Positions 1-7,860 of a stretch of DNA of 39,645 nucleotides are shown piece after piece. Every line of letters starts with the position of its first letter. Positions within the stretch are counted from its first letter, which is position 1. Under the pieces are notes generated by a model. It searched no databases. It was not told the origin of the DNA and saw only the letters and a list, made by a program, of their open reading frames with translations. Source of the stretch: Fibrobacter sp. (lineage in GTDB: Bacteria > Fibrobacterota > Fibrobacteria > Fibrobacterales > Fibrobacteraceae). Made by a program: the position numbers and the translations under genes. The stretch is taken from the NCBI GenBank assembly GCA_024398995.1, contig JAKSIE010000019.1, positions 1 through 39,645 on the forward strand, read 5' to 3'.

Positions 1-230
1 CATTACGCAGTTTTATCCTAATTTTAAACTGTCCAACTTTTTGGGGTCAGTTCACTGTTGGTTGCGGTTTTCTTTTTTTCATTAGTTAACCAAATCGTTA
101 ACTAACAATCCTTAAATTTTTCAAAATTTTCAATTTTTAGTTAACGAAATCGTTAACAAGCAATAAAAAGTGCATTCACGCTTCTAAACGCAGTCAACAA
201 CTGTACGAACCGTTTAGAATGATACAACAA
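1..230. other. AT-rich intergenic region with two GTTAAC-spacer-GTTAAC motifs
   Basis: No convincing gene is visible. Two near-identical motifs lie at 85-102 (GTTAACCAAATCGTTAAC) and 140-157 (GTTAACGAAATCGTTAAC), each two GTTAAC hexamers separated by six bases, with AT-rich sequence between them. The region lies downstream of the minus-strand operon that ends at 231. The motifs could be operator-like sites for a gene to the left of the window or a dispersed repeat; nothing here decides between these. Confidence 0.5.
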
Positions 231-887
231 CTACTTCTTATCCTGAGGAACCAAGCGTTCCACAATGCGGAACAGGTCGTTGTAGATTTCCAGGAAGTCT
301 TCAATCCAGATGGGGTCGCGTTCGCCAACTACGTGGAAGGTTTCTTCCAGAGTGTGGCGGGCGTTGTACAAGCCAACTAGGCTTCCTGCAGGCGCGGTAA
401 CGTTTCCCTGGTAGATTGAAGATGCTACAATTCGGGCGCGGTAGCTACGGCGTAAACGGGCAATCAGTGCTGAACGTAACGAAAGCAATTCATCATGGGC
501 CTGCAGGCATTCTCCTGCGTTGATCCACGATTCTACCAGGTTCAATCGACGTAATGTAGCATCTCGTTCTGTAGCAGGAATCAGCTGTCGCTTGTCAGCC
601 AGAGTCTTCTTAATGCTGTCTGAGATTTGCATTAGCTGGGAGTTCTTCCAGATAACCAGCGGACTTTCTGCAAAACGATTTTCTGCTTCGGCCTTAGGCG
701 TATGGGTTGCTACCCAACGGTCCAACTTTTCGGCTACAAGGTTCGCTTCAGAAAGTCGGTCAACAGCAACATAATCACTTGCACGGTTCAGCAGATTATC
801 CGCATAGACCATACGCCAATGAGGCAGCTTTCCGCTCTTGCGGATAGCATCTACACTCTGTCGCAATGTTTCCAGGCGTTGCTGCAT
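231..887 (-). CDS. Unknown helical protein, last gene of the MotA/MotB-like operon
   Basis: This 218-residue protein has no signal peptide or membrane segment and looks mostly alpha-helical, with many Leu, Arg and Glu residues. I do not recognise the family. It starts 16 bases after the stop of the MotB/OmpA-like gene, with a GGAAG that is rather far upstream of the ATG, so it is very probably cotranscribed with it. Its predicted cytoplasmic location and place beside a proton-channel pair suggest, by inference only, a partner or effector of that complex. It does not look like ZorC, ZorD or ZorE of Zorya systems, since it is too short and has no helicase or nuclease motif. AT-rich intergenic DNA follows its stop codon. 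Confidence 0.8.
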   Translation of the reverse strand: MQQRLETLRQSVDAIRKSGKLPHWRMVYADNLLNRASDYVAVDRLSEANLVAEKLDRWVATHTPKAEAENRFAESPLVIWKNSQLMQISDSIKKTLADKRQLIPATERDATLRRLNLVESWINAGECLQAHDELLSLRSALIARLRRSYRARIVASSIYQGNVTAPAGSLVGLYNARHTLEETFHVVGERDPIWIEDFLEIYNDLFRIVERLVPQDKK

Positions 888-903
888 CGTAGTTCAGACT
901 TCC

Positions 904-1539
904 TTACTTCTTTTCCATCATCTGGAGCGGAGTTACACCAATTTCAACTCGACGATTTAAACGGCGATGTTCTTCGGTATCATTGGGATACTTAGGCTGA
1001 TGTTCGCCGAAGCCGGCCGCAAAAAGACGATCCGGCGGAAAGCCCTGGGCAATCAAGGTCTTTACCACGGTTACTGCACGTTCTGCCGAAAGATTCCAGT
1101 TGGTATAAGTGCTGGACTTCACAGGAGTATCGTCGGTAAAGCCACTGACCATGATTACATCAGTAGAATCCATTGCTTCGAGAAGGCCCTTACTGATACC
1201 CTTAATAACGCCCACACCCTCCGGAGTCAAGTCGGCCCCGTTCACCGGGAAAAGGAAGTGAGCCTGAATCTGAATCTTGCCACCTTCAAGGGCAATAAGT
1301 CCTGCTTCAATAGAAGTCTGCAGACTCTTAGACAGAAGCGCATTGCGTTCAGCAGCAATCTTACGCATCTCTTCTTGACAGCTCAACACTTCTTCTTCGG
1401 TACGGGTCAGGTCTTCTGCCTTCTGCTCCTTAAGGGTAGCCATGGCAACAAAAGCCAGGATAAACAGCGATACCAGGGCAACGCCCAAGTCCGTGTAGGC
1501 CATCCAAGGATTACTGTTTTCGTCTCGCTTGAAACGCAT
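904..1539 (-). CDS. MotB/ZorB-like stator protein with OmpA-type peptidoglycan-binding domain
   Basis: A 211-residue protein with a short cytoplasmic N-terminus, one membrane helix at about residues 13-35 and a periplasmic OmpA/MotB domain at about 90-202. Asp17, in YTDLGVALVSLF, is at the place of the proton-carrying Asp of MotB and ZorB. The OmpA domain shows the usual NWNLSAERA stretch and an Arg-rich NRRVEI end, which bind peptidoglycan in this family. The start has a good site (GAGGG six bases upstream) and lies three bases after the stop of the MotA-like gene, so the two are translationally linked. The pair should form an ion-driven channel anchored to the cell wall. No flagellar gene is near, so a swimming motor is unlikely; ExbD/TolR-like and ZorB-like roles are the alternatives. 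Confidence 0.85.
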   Translation of the reverse strand: MRFKRDENSNPWMAYTDLGVALVSLFILAFVAMATLKEQKAEDLTRTEEEVLSCQEEMRKIAAERNALLSKSLQTSIEAGLIALEGGKIQIQAHFLFPVNGADLTPEGVGVIKGISKGLLEAMDSTDVIMVSGFTDDTPVKSSTYTNWNLSAERAVTVVKTLIAQGFPPDRLFAAGFGEHQPKYPNDTEEHRRLNRRVEIGVTPLQMMEKK

Positions 1540-1542
1540 AAG

Positions 1543-3462
1543 TTATCCCTCAATCTTGTCGGCACCGTTATCGGCAGCAGGCTCTGCAGCAGAGGCTGCA
1601 GGTGCAGGAGCAGAGTAAGAGTTTGAACGCTGAGTCTGTTCAAGAACTTCAAGTAGGATTTCCTGAGTCTTGACCGCATTTTCCATAAGCACTTCGCTAG
1701 CGCGTTCGTGGAAGGCTTCCAGAGACTGGTTAAGATGTTCAATGAAGTTTTCTTCTTCATCGCGTTCTGCGGTATCGCCAGAAAGCTTTTCAAGAATCGT
1801 TTCGAGGCCTGCACGAAGCATTTCGAGGTTTGCACTCAATTCGGACTGGTTTACGCGCATCAGTTCTGCAGTTTCTACAATGTTGCCGCCAAGAGCGTCG
1901 GAAGCTTCCTTTTCCTTAACCACACGATTGTCGATGCTTTCTGTAAGAGCCTTCTGAGCGTCAAGCAGCGTTGCAGACGTTTCGGAAAGTTTCTGGAAGG
2001 CCGACAGAATGTCGTTGGAAAGCGCAGCCAACTTTTCGGACACCGACTGCGAGAGTTCGGCAGAACCAGCCTGAGCCTTTTCGGCCACCTGAAGGGCAAC
2101 ATTCTTGAGAGTCTCGAGACCATCCTTCTGAGCATCCACATTGGCAGTTGCGCGCTCTTCGAGACGCTGCATAAATTCATTCCACTGTTCGTTGGACTGC
2201 TTGACCTGATCAGCAATAGATTCAGCGATACTTGTAGAAGAATCGGCAAGAGAATTCTGTGCAGACTCGCTAACCTTGTAAAGACCGTCATAAACGCTGC
2301 CAGATACATCATTCAGGGCAGACTTCACATCGTCAGCCACGCTATTCAGACCAGCCTTTACGCCGCTGGCAATATCACCAAGGCCATTATCCAAGGCAGA
2401 AGAAAGACCATTCAGCTTGTCGTCCAACTTCGAAGGAATTGATTCTACAGAAGCGGACAGAGCCTTTACGCTGTTTTCCATAGGAGCGAAGGCTGTAGAA
2501 ATAGAAGCACTAACGGAGCTACCAAGATCCTTTACCGCATCGTTCATGCCACTCATTGCAGATGCCAGAGATTCATTGAGGCTCTTGACAGAAGCAGACA
2601 TTTCGGTAGACACCTTCTGAACAGAAGCATTTACATTCGCAGACACCTGTTCCACAGAAGAAGAAACATTCTGATTCATCTTTGTTGTAGCGGCAGTAAG
2701 CTCCTCACCCACCTTGGTCACAATGCCACTCAGGCTAGACTGAACAGAAGAAGTCACCTGAGCCAAATTCTTTTCGACACTTTCGAACAAACGTTCCAGT
2801 TCGTTCTTGCTCTGTTCCACTTCATTTTCAGAATTGCCCTGCAGATTGAGAGTCATGGTATCTAGGCGAGCCATGAAAGTATCTCGAGCTCCAAGAAGCA
2901 GTGCGCGACTAGCATTCAAAATCAAAGCAGCAAAAAGACCGCAAAGGCTAGTTCCGAAAATACCCTTCATTCCCTGGAACAAGAGCTGAATGGTATCCAA
3001 GGTACCCTGGGTAGTAGAATTATCAATGGCACCGCCAGCAGTAGCAACGGAATACATCAAGCCAAAGAACGTTCCCATCAGGCCCAGAAGAATCACGGAG
3101 CCGCCAGCGCTGCGGGGCACAGAAATCTGAACATTGCTATTAAGCACTTCAAATGCAATTGGAGAGTCCAGACGAATCTTCTTGGCAATCAGGCTATTGG
3201 CAAGCTTAATGCGCTTTGCCACAACACCCTCGCCAGAAACGTTGTAATTGCCACGGCTTTCGCAAGTTTCAAGAATCTCGGTTTCTGCAGAAATCTGCTT
3301 TAACTTCTTGAGGGCAAGGACCTGCTCCACCACGAACACCACAAAGATGGCGGCCATAATGACCCAGCCAAAGAGAGGTGCGCCAAAGTACAGGGAACCT
3401 GCAATCAATACGGCAAGACCCGCAACGGTTAGCAACAAGATGGAACTAAATGCATTCTTCAT
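1543..3462 (-). CDS. MotA/TolQ/ZorA-like proton-channel protein with very long helical tail
   Basis: A 639-residue inner-membrane protein. Membrane segments are visible at about 6-27, 30-49, 119-142 and 166-190. The last two, with GLMGTFFGL and GIFGTSLCGLFAAL, match the pore helices of the MotA/TolQ/ExbB family. From about residue 205 to 615 there is a long Ser/Ala/Val-rich helical tail with imperfect heptad or 11-residue periodicity (repeated SSSVEQVSANV-like units), then an Ala/Pro end. Classical MotA, TolQ and ExbB have no such tail; ZorA of Zorya defence systems and some uncharacterised MotA-like proteins do. CAGG lies close upstream of the ATG. It is followed directly by the MotB-like gene. 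Function beyond an ion-driven motor is inference. Confidence 0.85.
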   Translation of the reverse strand: MKNAFSSILLLTVAGLAVLIAGSLYFGAPLFGWVIMAAIFVVFVVEQVLALKKLKQISAETEILETCESRGNYNVSGEGVVAKRIKLANSLIAKKIRLDSPIAFEVLNSNVQISVPRSAGGSVILLGLMGTFFGLMYSVATAGGAIDNSTTQGTLDTIQLLFQGMKGIFGTSLCGLFAALILNASRALLLGARDTFMARLDTMTLNLQGNSENEVEQSKNELERLFESVEKNLAQVTSSVQSSLSGIVTKVGEELTAATTKMNQNVSSSVEQVSANVNASVQKVSTEMSASVKSLNESLASAMSGMNDAVKDLGSSVSASISTAFAPMENSVKALSASVESIPSKLDDKLNGLSSALDNGLGDIASGVKAGLNSVADDVKSALNDVSGSVYDGLYKVSESAQNSLADSSTSIAESIADQVKQSNEQWNEFMQRLEERATANVDAQKDGLETLKNVALQVAEKAQAGSAELSQSVSEKLAALSNDILSAFQKLSETSATLLDAQKALTESIDNRVVKEKEASDALGGNIVETAELMRVNQSELSANLEMLRAGLETILEKLSGDTAERDEEENFIEHLNQSLEAFHERASEVLMENAVKTQEILLEVLEQTQRSNSYSAPAPAASAAEPAADNGADKIEG

Positions 3463-3478
3463 TTTTTACCTGCATTAT

Positions 3479-4387
3479 TTAAGCCTTGTTAGAGGCCGGT
3501 GTTTCAAACAAATTCAACTGTCCGCGACTGAATCCGCGGAGGAACAAAGCCCACTTGCTCTGGTACCATTCAATCACCTGAATGGTAAGGCCACGGGCAT
3601 AATCACAAAAATCATCCGTAAAGGCCAAGAAGCCGTTTTCGTAGGCATAATGGGGATTCCAGTAGCGTCCCACATTACGGGCACAAGAAGCGGCAGAACT
3701 ATAATAATGCTCAGAACCCTTTGTAGCAAAGGCTGCGGCAAAGCGTTTCTTGGCCAGTGCATTTAGGGAACTGCGGAGCGAGACAACCATTGCATTTTCT
3801 TTATCACGAAGTGAGGCTTCGAGACTGGGAAGCAATTTGGATACGGCATCTACGGCGGATTCCCCATGCCAATACTTGCATAGTTTTTCCTGCAGCTGCA
3901 TCACACGACCATGCATACGGACAAACAACGGTTCAGCATCACTGACCAGCAAGTGAATCGTAGCAGAGTAGAACGCATTGATATCTTGCTTGTTGTTCTT
4001 TACCGTAAGGTTCCAGCCCTTTTCTTCGTCATGATGCAGAAAATCGCCACCTTCCAGAAGGAGGCGTAGGACTTCGTCTGTAGAAAAACGCTGCATCCAC
4101 TTAGTACGGAACTCATCGTACAGCTTGTTGGCATCTGCAATAATCTGCGGGAAGCTCGTATCGGCAAGTTTGTAGGCAGTTTCGCTGTATGAAATCAATT
4201 CCGACGAACCGACGTTTACCGACGGATCATTCAGCATGGCGTCTAGATGTTCGTACAGCACGATGGACCATGTGACCATCATGGACTGTGAAAGTGTAGC
4301 CACCATAGAGGAACGGTTAGGACGCACAGACAGGCGGACACTGCTGCCCGTCATCTTTCGAATAGCTCTGCGAAAGTTTTCCTGCAC
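3479..4387 (-). CDS. Unknown helical protein of the MotA/MotB-like operon
   Basis: A 302-residue protein with no evident signal peptide; mostly helical by composition, with several aromatic-rich stretches (YYSSAASCARNVGRYW). I do not recognise a family or catalytic motif. The reading frame begins with GTG at 4387. AGGAG overlaps the stop of the upstream beta-helix gene but is 13 bases from this GTG; an internal ATG at 4354 is the other possible start. It ends 17 bases before the MotA-like gene, so it belongs to the same transcript. Because it lies directly before the channel gene, it may be a cytoplasmic component of that complex; this is inferred from position only. Confidence 0.75.
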   Translation of the reverse strand: MQENFRRAIRKMTGSSVRLSVRPNRSSMVATLSQSMMVTWSIVLYEHLDAMLNDPSVNVGSSELISYSETAYKLADTSFPQIIADANKLYDEFRTKWMQRFSTDEVLRLLLEGGDFLHHDEEKGWNLTVKNNKQDINAFYSATIHLLVSDAEPLFVRMHGRVMQLQEKLCKYWHGESAVDAVSKLLPSLEASLRDKENAMVVSLRSSLNALAKKRFAAAFATKGSEHYYSSAASCARNVGRYWNPHYAYENGFLAFTDDFCDYARGLTIQVIEWYQSKWALFLRGFSRGQLNLFETPASNKA

Positions 4388-4403
4388 TTACGTCTCTATG
4401 CTC

Positions 4404-5132
4404 CTAGAAAGCGGTTTCGATACGATGCCAAATGTTACGGTTAACCTTCTTGCCCTGACCAGCCATTTCATCGGCTTCACTGCGGACGTCAGCTTCAAGA
4501 TTGTTATTGATAAGACTGCGGTCTCCGTCGAACTTTCCACCAGCTTCCAAATAAAGTCCGTAGACATTATTTGAAATTTTGGTTTCTGCAGACATGACCT
4601 GGCCTGCACGAACAGAAAGTGCAAAACGGTTTCGGGTAAACTCACAGCGGGCCAAGAAAACTTCCGGTACGTCGTCGATCCAAAGACCATAGTAGTTGTT
4701 TATAAACCGCACGCTTTCAAAAATGCCCTTGGAACGGAATACTGTATTACGGAAAGCATTCTCCACTACCAGGTTCTTAACTTCGAAAGGGCGATTCGCA
4801 GAAACGAAATGAATGCCGTTCCAACTTTCGCTAGAATCAGCGCTACGGAACACGACGGGGTTTGCGTCGGTACCGGAAATCTTGACAGAACCGCGAAGCA
4901 TAAGCTTGGCGTACTCCCCCATCAAGACAGTCACACCAGGTTCCACAACCAAGGTGTCGTTGGAAGAAAATACCACCCCCTGTTCCAGCAGGTAGGGGCT
5001 ATCGGCTTCCAGCAAGGTAACCTTGCCATTTTCAATTTGCGGGAATGGCATTTCGCCAGCCACTGCCAGGCCACACAAAGTAGCCAGGGTTGCAGCCACA
5101 AGACCTGCAAATTTTTTACCAGTCAAAATCAA
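4404..5132 (-). CDS. Secreted right-handed beta-helix protein
   Basis: A 242-residue protein with an N-terminal signal peptide (about 25 residues, ending near AVAG). The rest has the rung pattern of right-handed parallel beta-helices: short strands with repeated N/V/F turns such as VKNLVVENAFRNTVF and CEFTRNRFALSV, as in pectin-lyase-like and DUF1565-type proteins. No polysaccharide lyase residues can be assigned. The chosen start is a TTG that overlaps the TGA of the preceding gene by four bases (TTGA) and has AGGAG six bases upstream, which strongly favours coupled translation. The protein should be periplasmic or exported. In this operon it would supply an envelope component next to an ion-driven motor; that role is inference. 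Confidence 0.75.
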   Translation of the reverse strand: MILTGKKFAGLVAATLATLCGLAVAGEMPFPQIENGKVTLLEADSPYLLEQGVVFSSNDTLVVEPGVTVLMGEYAKLMLRGSVKISGTDANPVVFRSADSSESWNGIHFVSANRPFEVKNLVVENAFRNTVFRSKGIFESVRFINNYYGLWIDDVPEVFLARCEFTRNRFALSVRAGQVMSAETKISNNVYGLYLEAGGKFDGDRSLINNNLEADVRSEADEMAGQGKKVNRNIWHRIETAF

Positions 5133-5959
5133 AATTCACTCCTCAACTTGATCTTTTGGATCACGTGCATTTCGGGAATAACACTTTCGGCAACCAAATC
5201 CGTTACAGCAAGGTCGCCTGTCAGTTCAAGATTCACAGAAGAAATCGCACCATGAGTCATATCAAAGAGAATCGTACCGGAACCAACGATAAAGCCCTTG
5301 CTGGACATGTGCATGTCAGAGGTAGAGTCCGCCACTTCCTTGTACTTCAGGTTCATACCGATCTTTGCCATCTGAACGCCGTCGTGTACGAACTGTTCCT
5401 GCAGGGTAAAGGACTTATACACAACCGTATTGCCCTTGTTGTTGCCCGGAATATCCATAGGACGTTCCCAGGATTCACCGACAGCAACCGGCTTACCCGG
5501 CAACAGAGGCTGCACCTTCAGGAACAGTCGAATCAAGTCCAGAGCCTCGGTCCCTAGCATGACGGAATCTTCGATAACGGCATCGCGAACAATACCATCC
5601 TTGGCCATCTTGAACTGGAAATGTTCCGTTGACATATAGCGTTCCATGCTACGGAACTCATCAACAGACCGCTTATCGGACTTGTAGTCCACGGAATCAA
5701 TCTTCATCTGGAACTTGGCAGAGCCGTCATCGTAAGCCGTCAAGAGGGAGTTGGTCGCCTTGACTACCAGATGAGTATTCATCGCCTCGGGAGTACCTGT
5801 AGTACTATCCGTCGGAAGAATAGCGTTAAGGGAAGATTCCAGAAAATAGGTCTGGGGCGGAACATTCTGGGTGTTAAAAGCCAAAGTGTATTCATCGCCG
5901 CCACAGGAGCACAAAAACATTAGCGCGGCAGAACCCGCGAGAAACTTAAAGAAATTCAT
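5129..5959 (-). CDS. Lipoprotein, first gene of the MotA/MotB-like operon
   Basis: A 276-residue protein with a type II signal peptide; the lipobox reads LMFLCSC, followed by GGDE. The body is beta-rich and resembles DUF6263-type lipoproteins (a GESWERPMDIPG segment and repeated strand pairs), but I hold that match loosely. It opens a run of six minus-strand genes with gaps of 17 bases or less, and its stop overlaps the next start. The ATG at 5959 has only a weak ribosome-binding site. An AT-rich stretch with an A-run at 5960-5990 probably contains the operon promoter. The protein is expected in the outer or inner membrane facing the periplasm. Confidence 0.75.
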   Translation of the reverse strand: MNFFKFLAGSAALMFLCSCGGDEYTLAFNTQNVPPQTYFLESSLNAILPTDSTTGTPEAMNTHLVVKATNSLLTAYDDGSAKFQMKIDSVDYKSDKRSVDEFRSMERYMSTEHFQFKMAKDGIVRDAVIEDSVMLGTEALDLIRLFLKVQPLLPGKPVAVGESWERPMDIPGNNKGNTVVYKSFTLQEQFVHDGVQMAKIGMNLKYKEVADSTSDMHMSSKGFIVGSGTILFDMTHGAISSVNLELTGDLAVTDLVAESVIPEMHVIQKIKLRSEF

Positions 5960-6012
5960 ATGTCAAATTTAACTATAAAAAAAAACTTCAATTGCAGAAA
6001 GTCTGCCTTATA

Positions 6013-6510
6013 CTACGAAATTGGGGGTTTTGCGCCAGAATCACCCTTTTCGAGACGCATTCGCTGAAAGAACAATTTCAACATCCCGAGGCATTCTTCT
6101 GCAAGTATCCCACCCTGCACCGGAACTACACGCTTCAGGGCATTATTGCCAATGACATCGATTGTGGTGCCGCAGCCTCCAAAGCGGGTATCCGGCGAAC
6201 CATAAACAATACGACCGATACGGCTATTCAAAATGGCTCCCGCACACATGGGACAAGGTTCCAAAGTCACATACAGCGTACAGCCATCCAGACGCCAGTT
6301 GTCCAAGGCACTTGCGGCAGTTCCTATGGCCAATATCTCGGCATGGGCGGTGGCATCTTTCAGCATCTCAATCTGATTGTGCCCCTTCCCTATGACAACG
6401 CCATCCTTTACAATAACGCAGCCAATGGGAATTTCCCTTTCATCGAAGGCTTTTTCGGCTTCACGGAGAGCCATACGCATAAAGCGTTCATCTTCGTTCT
6501 CGTCAACCAT
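6013..6510 (-). CDS. tadA: tRNA-specific adenosine deaminase TadA
   Basis: Deaminates adenosine 34 of the anticodon to inosine in tRNA-Arg. The 165-residue protein has the cytidine-deaminase fold signature: HAE at residues 56-58 (zinc His and catalytic Glu) and PCPMC with Cys86 and Cys89 as zinc ligands. The upstream in-frame ATG at 6552 lies inside an inverted repeat and would add 14 unrelated residues; the ATG at 6510 has GGGAG eight bases upstream and matches the usual family length, so I chose it. The gene is monocistronic or distally linked to ahbD, which ends about 100 bases upstream. Confidence 0.93.
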   Translation of the reverse strand: MVDENEDERFMRMALREAEKAFDEREIPIGCVIVKDGVVIGKGHNQIEMLKDATAHAEILAIGTAASALDNWRLDGCTLYVTLEPCPMCAGAILNSRIGRIVYGSPDTRFGGCGTTIDVIGNNALKRVVPVQGGILAEECLGMLKLFFQRMRLEKGDSGAKPPIS

Positions 6511-6548
6511 ACCTATTCTCCCTTCTTTCTGTGCGAAACGCGTTTTTG

Positions 6549-6574
6549 TCATTCCGGACTCGTGCCGGAATCAC
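6549..6574. repeat. Inverted repeat of the GTCATTCCGG type
   Basis: GTCATTCCGG, then ACTCGTG, then CCGGAATCAC: arms ATTCCGG and CCGGAAT form a perfect 7-bp stem. It lies between ahbD and tadA. It looks like the same class of dispersed short repeat that is found within cobA-hemD (a CATTCCGGA start also occurs there near 15660). It is not followed by a T-run on the minus strand, so a terminator role is doubtful. Confidence 0.6.
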
Positions 6575-6611
6575 CGTACTCGTTCCCGAGCCTCACCCAG
6601 CGTGAAACGCG

Positions 6612-7604
6612 CTACTTAACCCCGCGACCATAGGCGCAGTTATTGTCTTCCTGCATGTAGTCGCCATCATGGTAGTAAGCGGCACGGGCACGACAGCCAC
6701 CGCAGCGGTCGTTGTACTTACACTTACCGCAGGCGCCTTCGTAGGCCTTGGTTCGAAGTTTCTTGAATACGTCGGCATTGGCCCAAATTTCATCGAAAGG
6801 AGTATCGTGAACATCGCCGGCCACTTCCATCATATAGGCGCAGGGGCGAACCTCTCCCACCGGGTTAATGATGCAGTAATCCAAGCCAGCAAGACAACCG
6901 CGGGAATAGCGAGTCTTGATATCCAGCTGGTCTGCAATGCGGAGGAACTGAGGGGCGCAGGTGGGCTTTACGGGAATCCCCAACGTGCGGCTCTTTTCCA
7001 TAATGCCGCGAAGCAGCTTTTCGTATTCAGCAACCTTCAAGGCGTGGTCAGCAATCTCCTTACCGCGACCCACAGGAATCAGGAAGAAAATCTGATGGTT
7101 TACAGCACCAATGCTCTTGACCCAATCCATAATATCAAAAATTTCATTCTGATTCCAGTCCATGATGGTGGTATGAATCTGGAACGGGAGACCTGCAGCC
7201 TTGCAGTTTTCGATTCCCTGCATGGTAAGTTCGAATGCGTTATCCAAACCGCGAAACTTGTTGTGACGTTCCGGAGAAATGCTATCGATACTAATACCCA
7301 TGGCCATGGCACCAGCCTTCTTCAGTTGCTGAGCCTTTTCCAGAGTGATCATGGTGCCGTTGGTTCCAAATACAGGACGAAGGCCCACGCGGGTGGCGTG
7401 TTCCACAAATTCCACAATATCGGGGCGGGTCATGGGTTCGCCACCGCTAAAAATCATAATCTTGAATCCTGCTTTGGCAATTTCATCAATAAGCTTGTGG
7501 CCTTCTGCAGTTGTCAGCTCGCGATTACGAGTATCACCAGCATTCTGGTAACAATGCTTACAAGTCAAGTTGCACTTATTGGTGGTCATCCAAGATACGA
7601 TCAT
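6612..7604 (-). CDS. ahbD: Radical SAM/SPASM protein of the AhbD (NirJ2) type, putative haem synthase
   Basis: In the siroheme-dependent route AhbD oxidatively decarboxylates the propionates of Fe-coproporphyrin III to the vinyl groups of protohaem. The 330-residue protein starts with SWMTTNKCNLTCKHCY, giving the radical SAM CxxxCxxC cluster at Cys11, Cys15 and Cys18, followed by the GGEP SAM-binding motif. Its C-terminal part has the SPASM-type cysteines (RGCLAG, CAYM, CGKC, CGGCRARA) that hold an extra Fe-S cluster. The N-terminus and IFSGGEP region match what I know of NirJ2/AhbD proteins closely. GAGGGT lies about five bases before the ATG. The other pathway genes are 3-17 kb away on the same strand. 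A peptide-modifying SPASM enzyme is the alternative, but no precursor peptide is seen. Confidence 0.8.
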   Translation of the reverse strand: MIVSWMTTNKCNLTCKHCYQNAGDTRNRELTTAEGHKLIDEIAKAGFKIMIFSGGEPMTRPDIVEFVEHATRVGLRPVFGTNGTMITLEKAQQLKKAGAMAMGISIDSISPERHNKFRGLDNAFELTMQGIENCKAAGLPFQIHTTIMDWNQNEIFDIMDWVKSIGAVNHQIFFLIPVGRGKEIADHALKVAEYEKLLRGIMEKSRTLGIPVKPTCAPQFLRIADQLDIKTRYSRGCLAGLDYCIINPVGEVRPCAYMMEVAGDVHDTPFDEIWANADVFKKLRTKAYEGACGKCKYNDRCGGCRARAAYYHDGDYMQEDNNCAYGRGVK

Positions 7605-7684
7605 AACACCCTCATTTATTTAAGTACAAATATAGAAAATGGAAATCCCAATATGGATTTCCATTTCCATATCAATTAATGTCT

Positions 7685-7834
7685 AAGCCGAGAGTCGCGG
7701 CAAAAACGAAGTTTTTGACATGACCGAGGCGCAACATTAACGATAACTTTAGTTATCAATTAATAACTTCGTTATTTTTGATAATGCGCCTCGGTCACAA
7801 ATATAAACAAGTTTATTTTTGTGACACTCGGCTT
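7685..7834. repeat. Multi-branched 150-base palindrome containing two inverted copies of a hairpin repeat
   Basis: Outer arms AAGCCGAG-A-GTC (7685-7696) and GAC-A-CTCGGCTT (7823-7834) pair. Inner arms TGACCGAGGCGCA (7721-7733) and TGCGCCTCGGTCA (7785-7797) pair perfectly over 13 bases. Four further hairpins fill the branches: CAAAAAC-gaa-GTTTTTG (7701-7717), GATAAC-ttta-GTTATC (7742-7757), AATAAC-ttc-GTTATT (about 7763-7776) and an AT hairpin at 7796-7823. The left half (7690-7728, plus) and right half (minus) are two inverted copies of the repeat also found at 12991 and 19384. It occupies the gap between the small lipoprotein gene and ahbD. Confidence 0.85.
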
Positions 7835-7860
7835 GGTTTTCAACTACAAATAAAGTCTGA

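Noticed and set aside
231..5959. A complete Zorya defence system
   Set aside because: Only the ZorA/ZorB-like motor pair is recognisable. The neighbouring proteins are too small and lack helicase, nuclease or ZorC-type features, so I call it ZorAB-like and not Zorya.
6511..6552. TadA start at 6552
   Set aside because: That ATG is inside an inverted repeat; ATG 6510 has a good ribosome-binding site and gives normal length.
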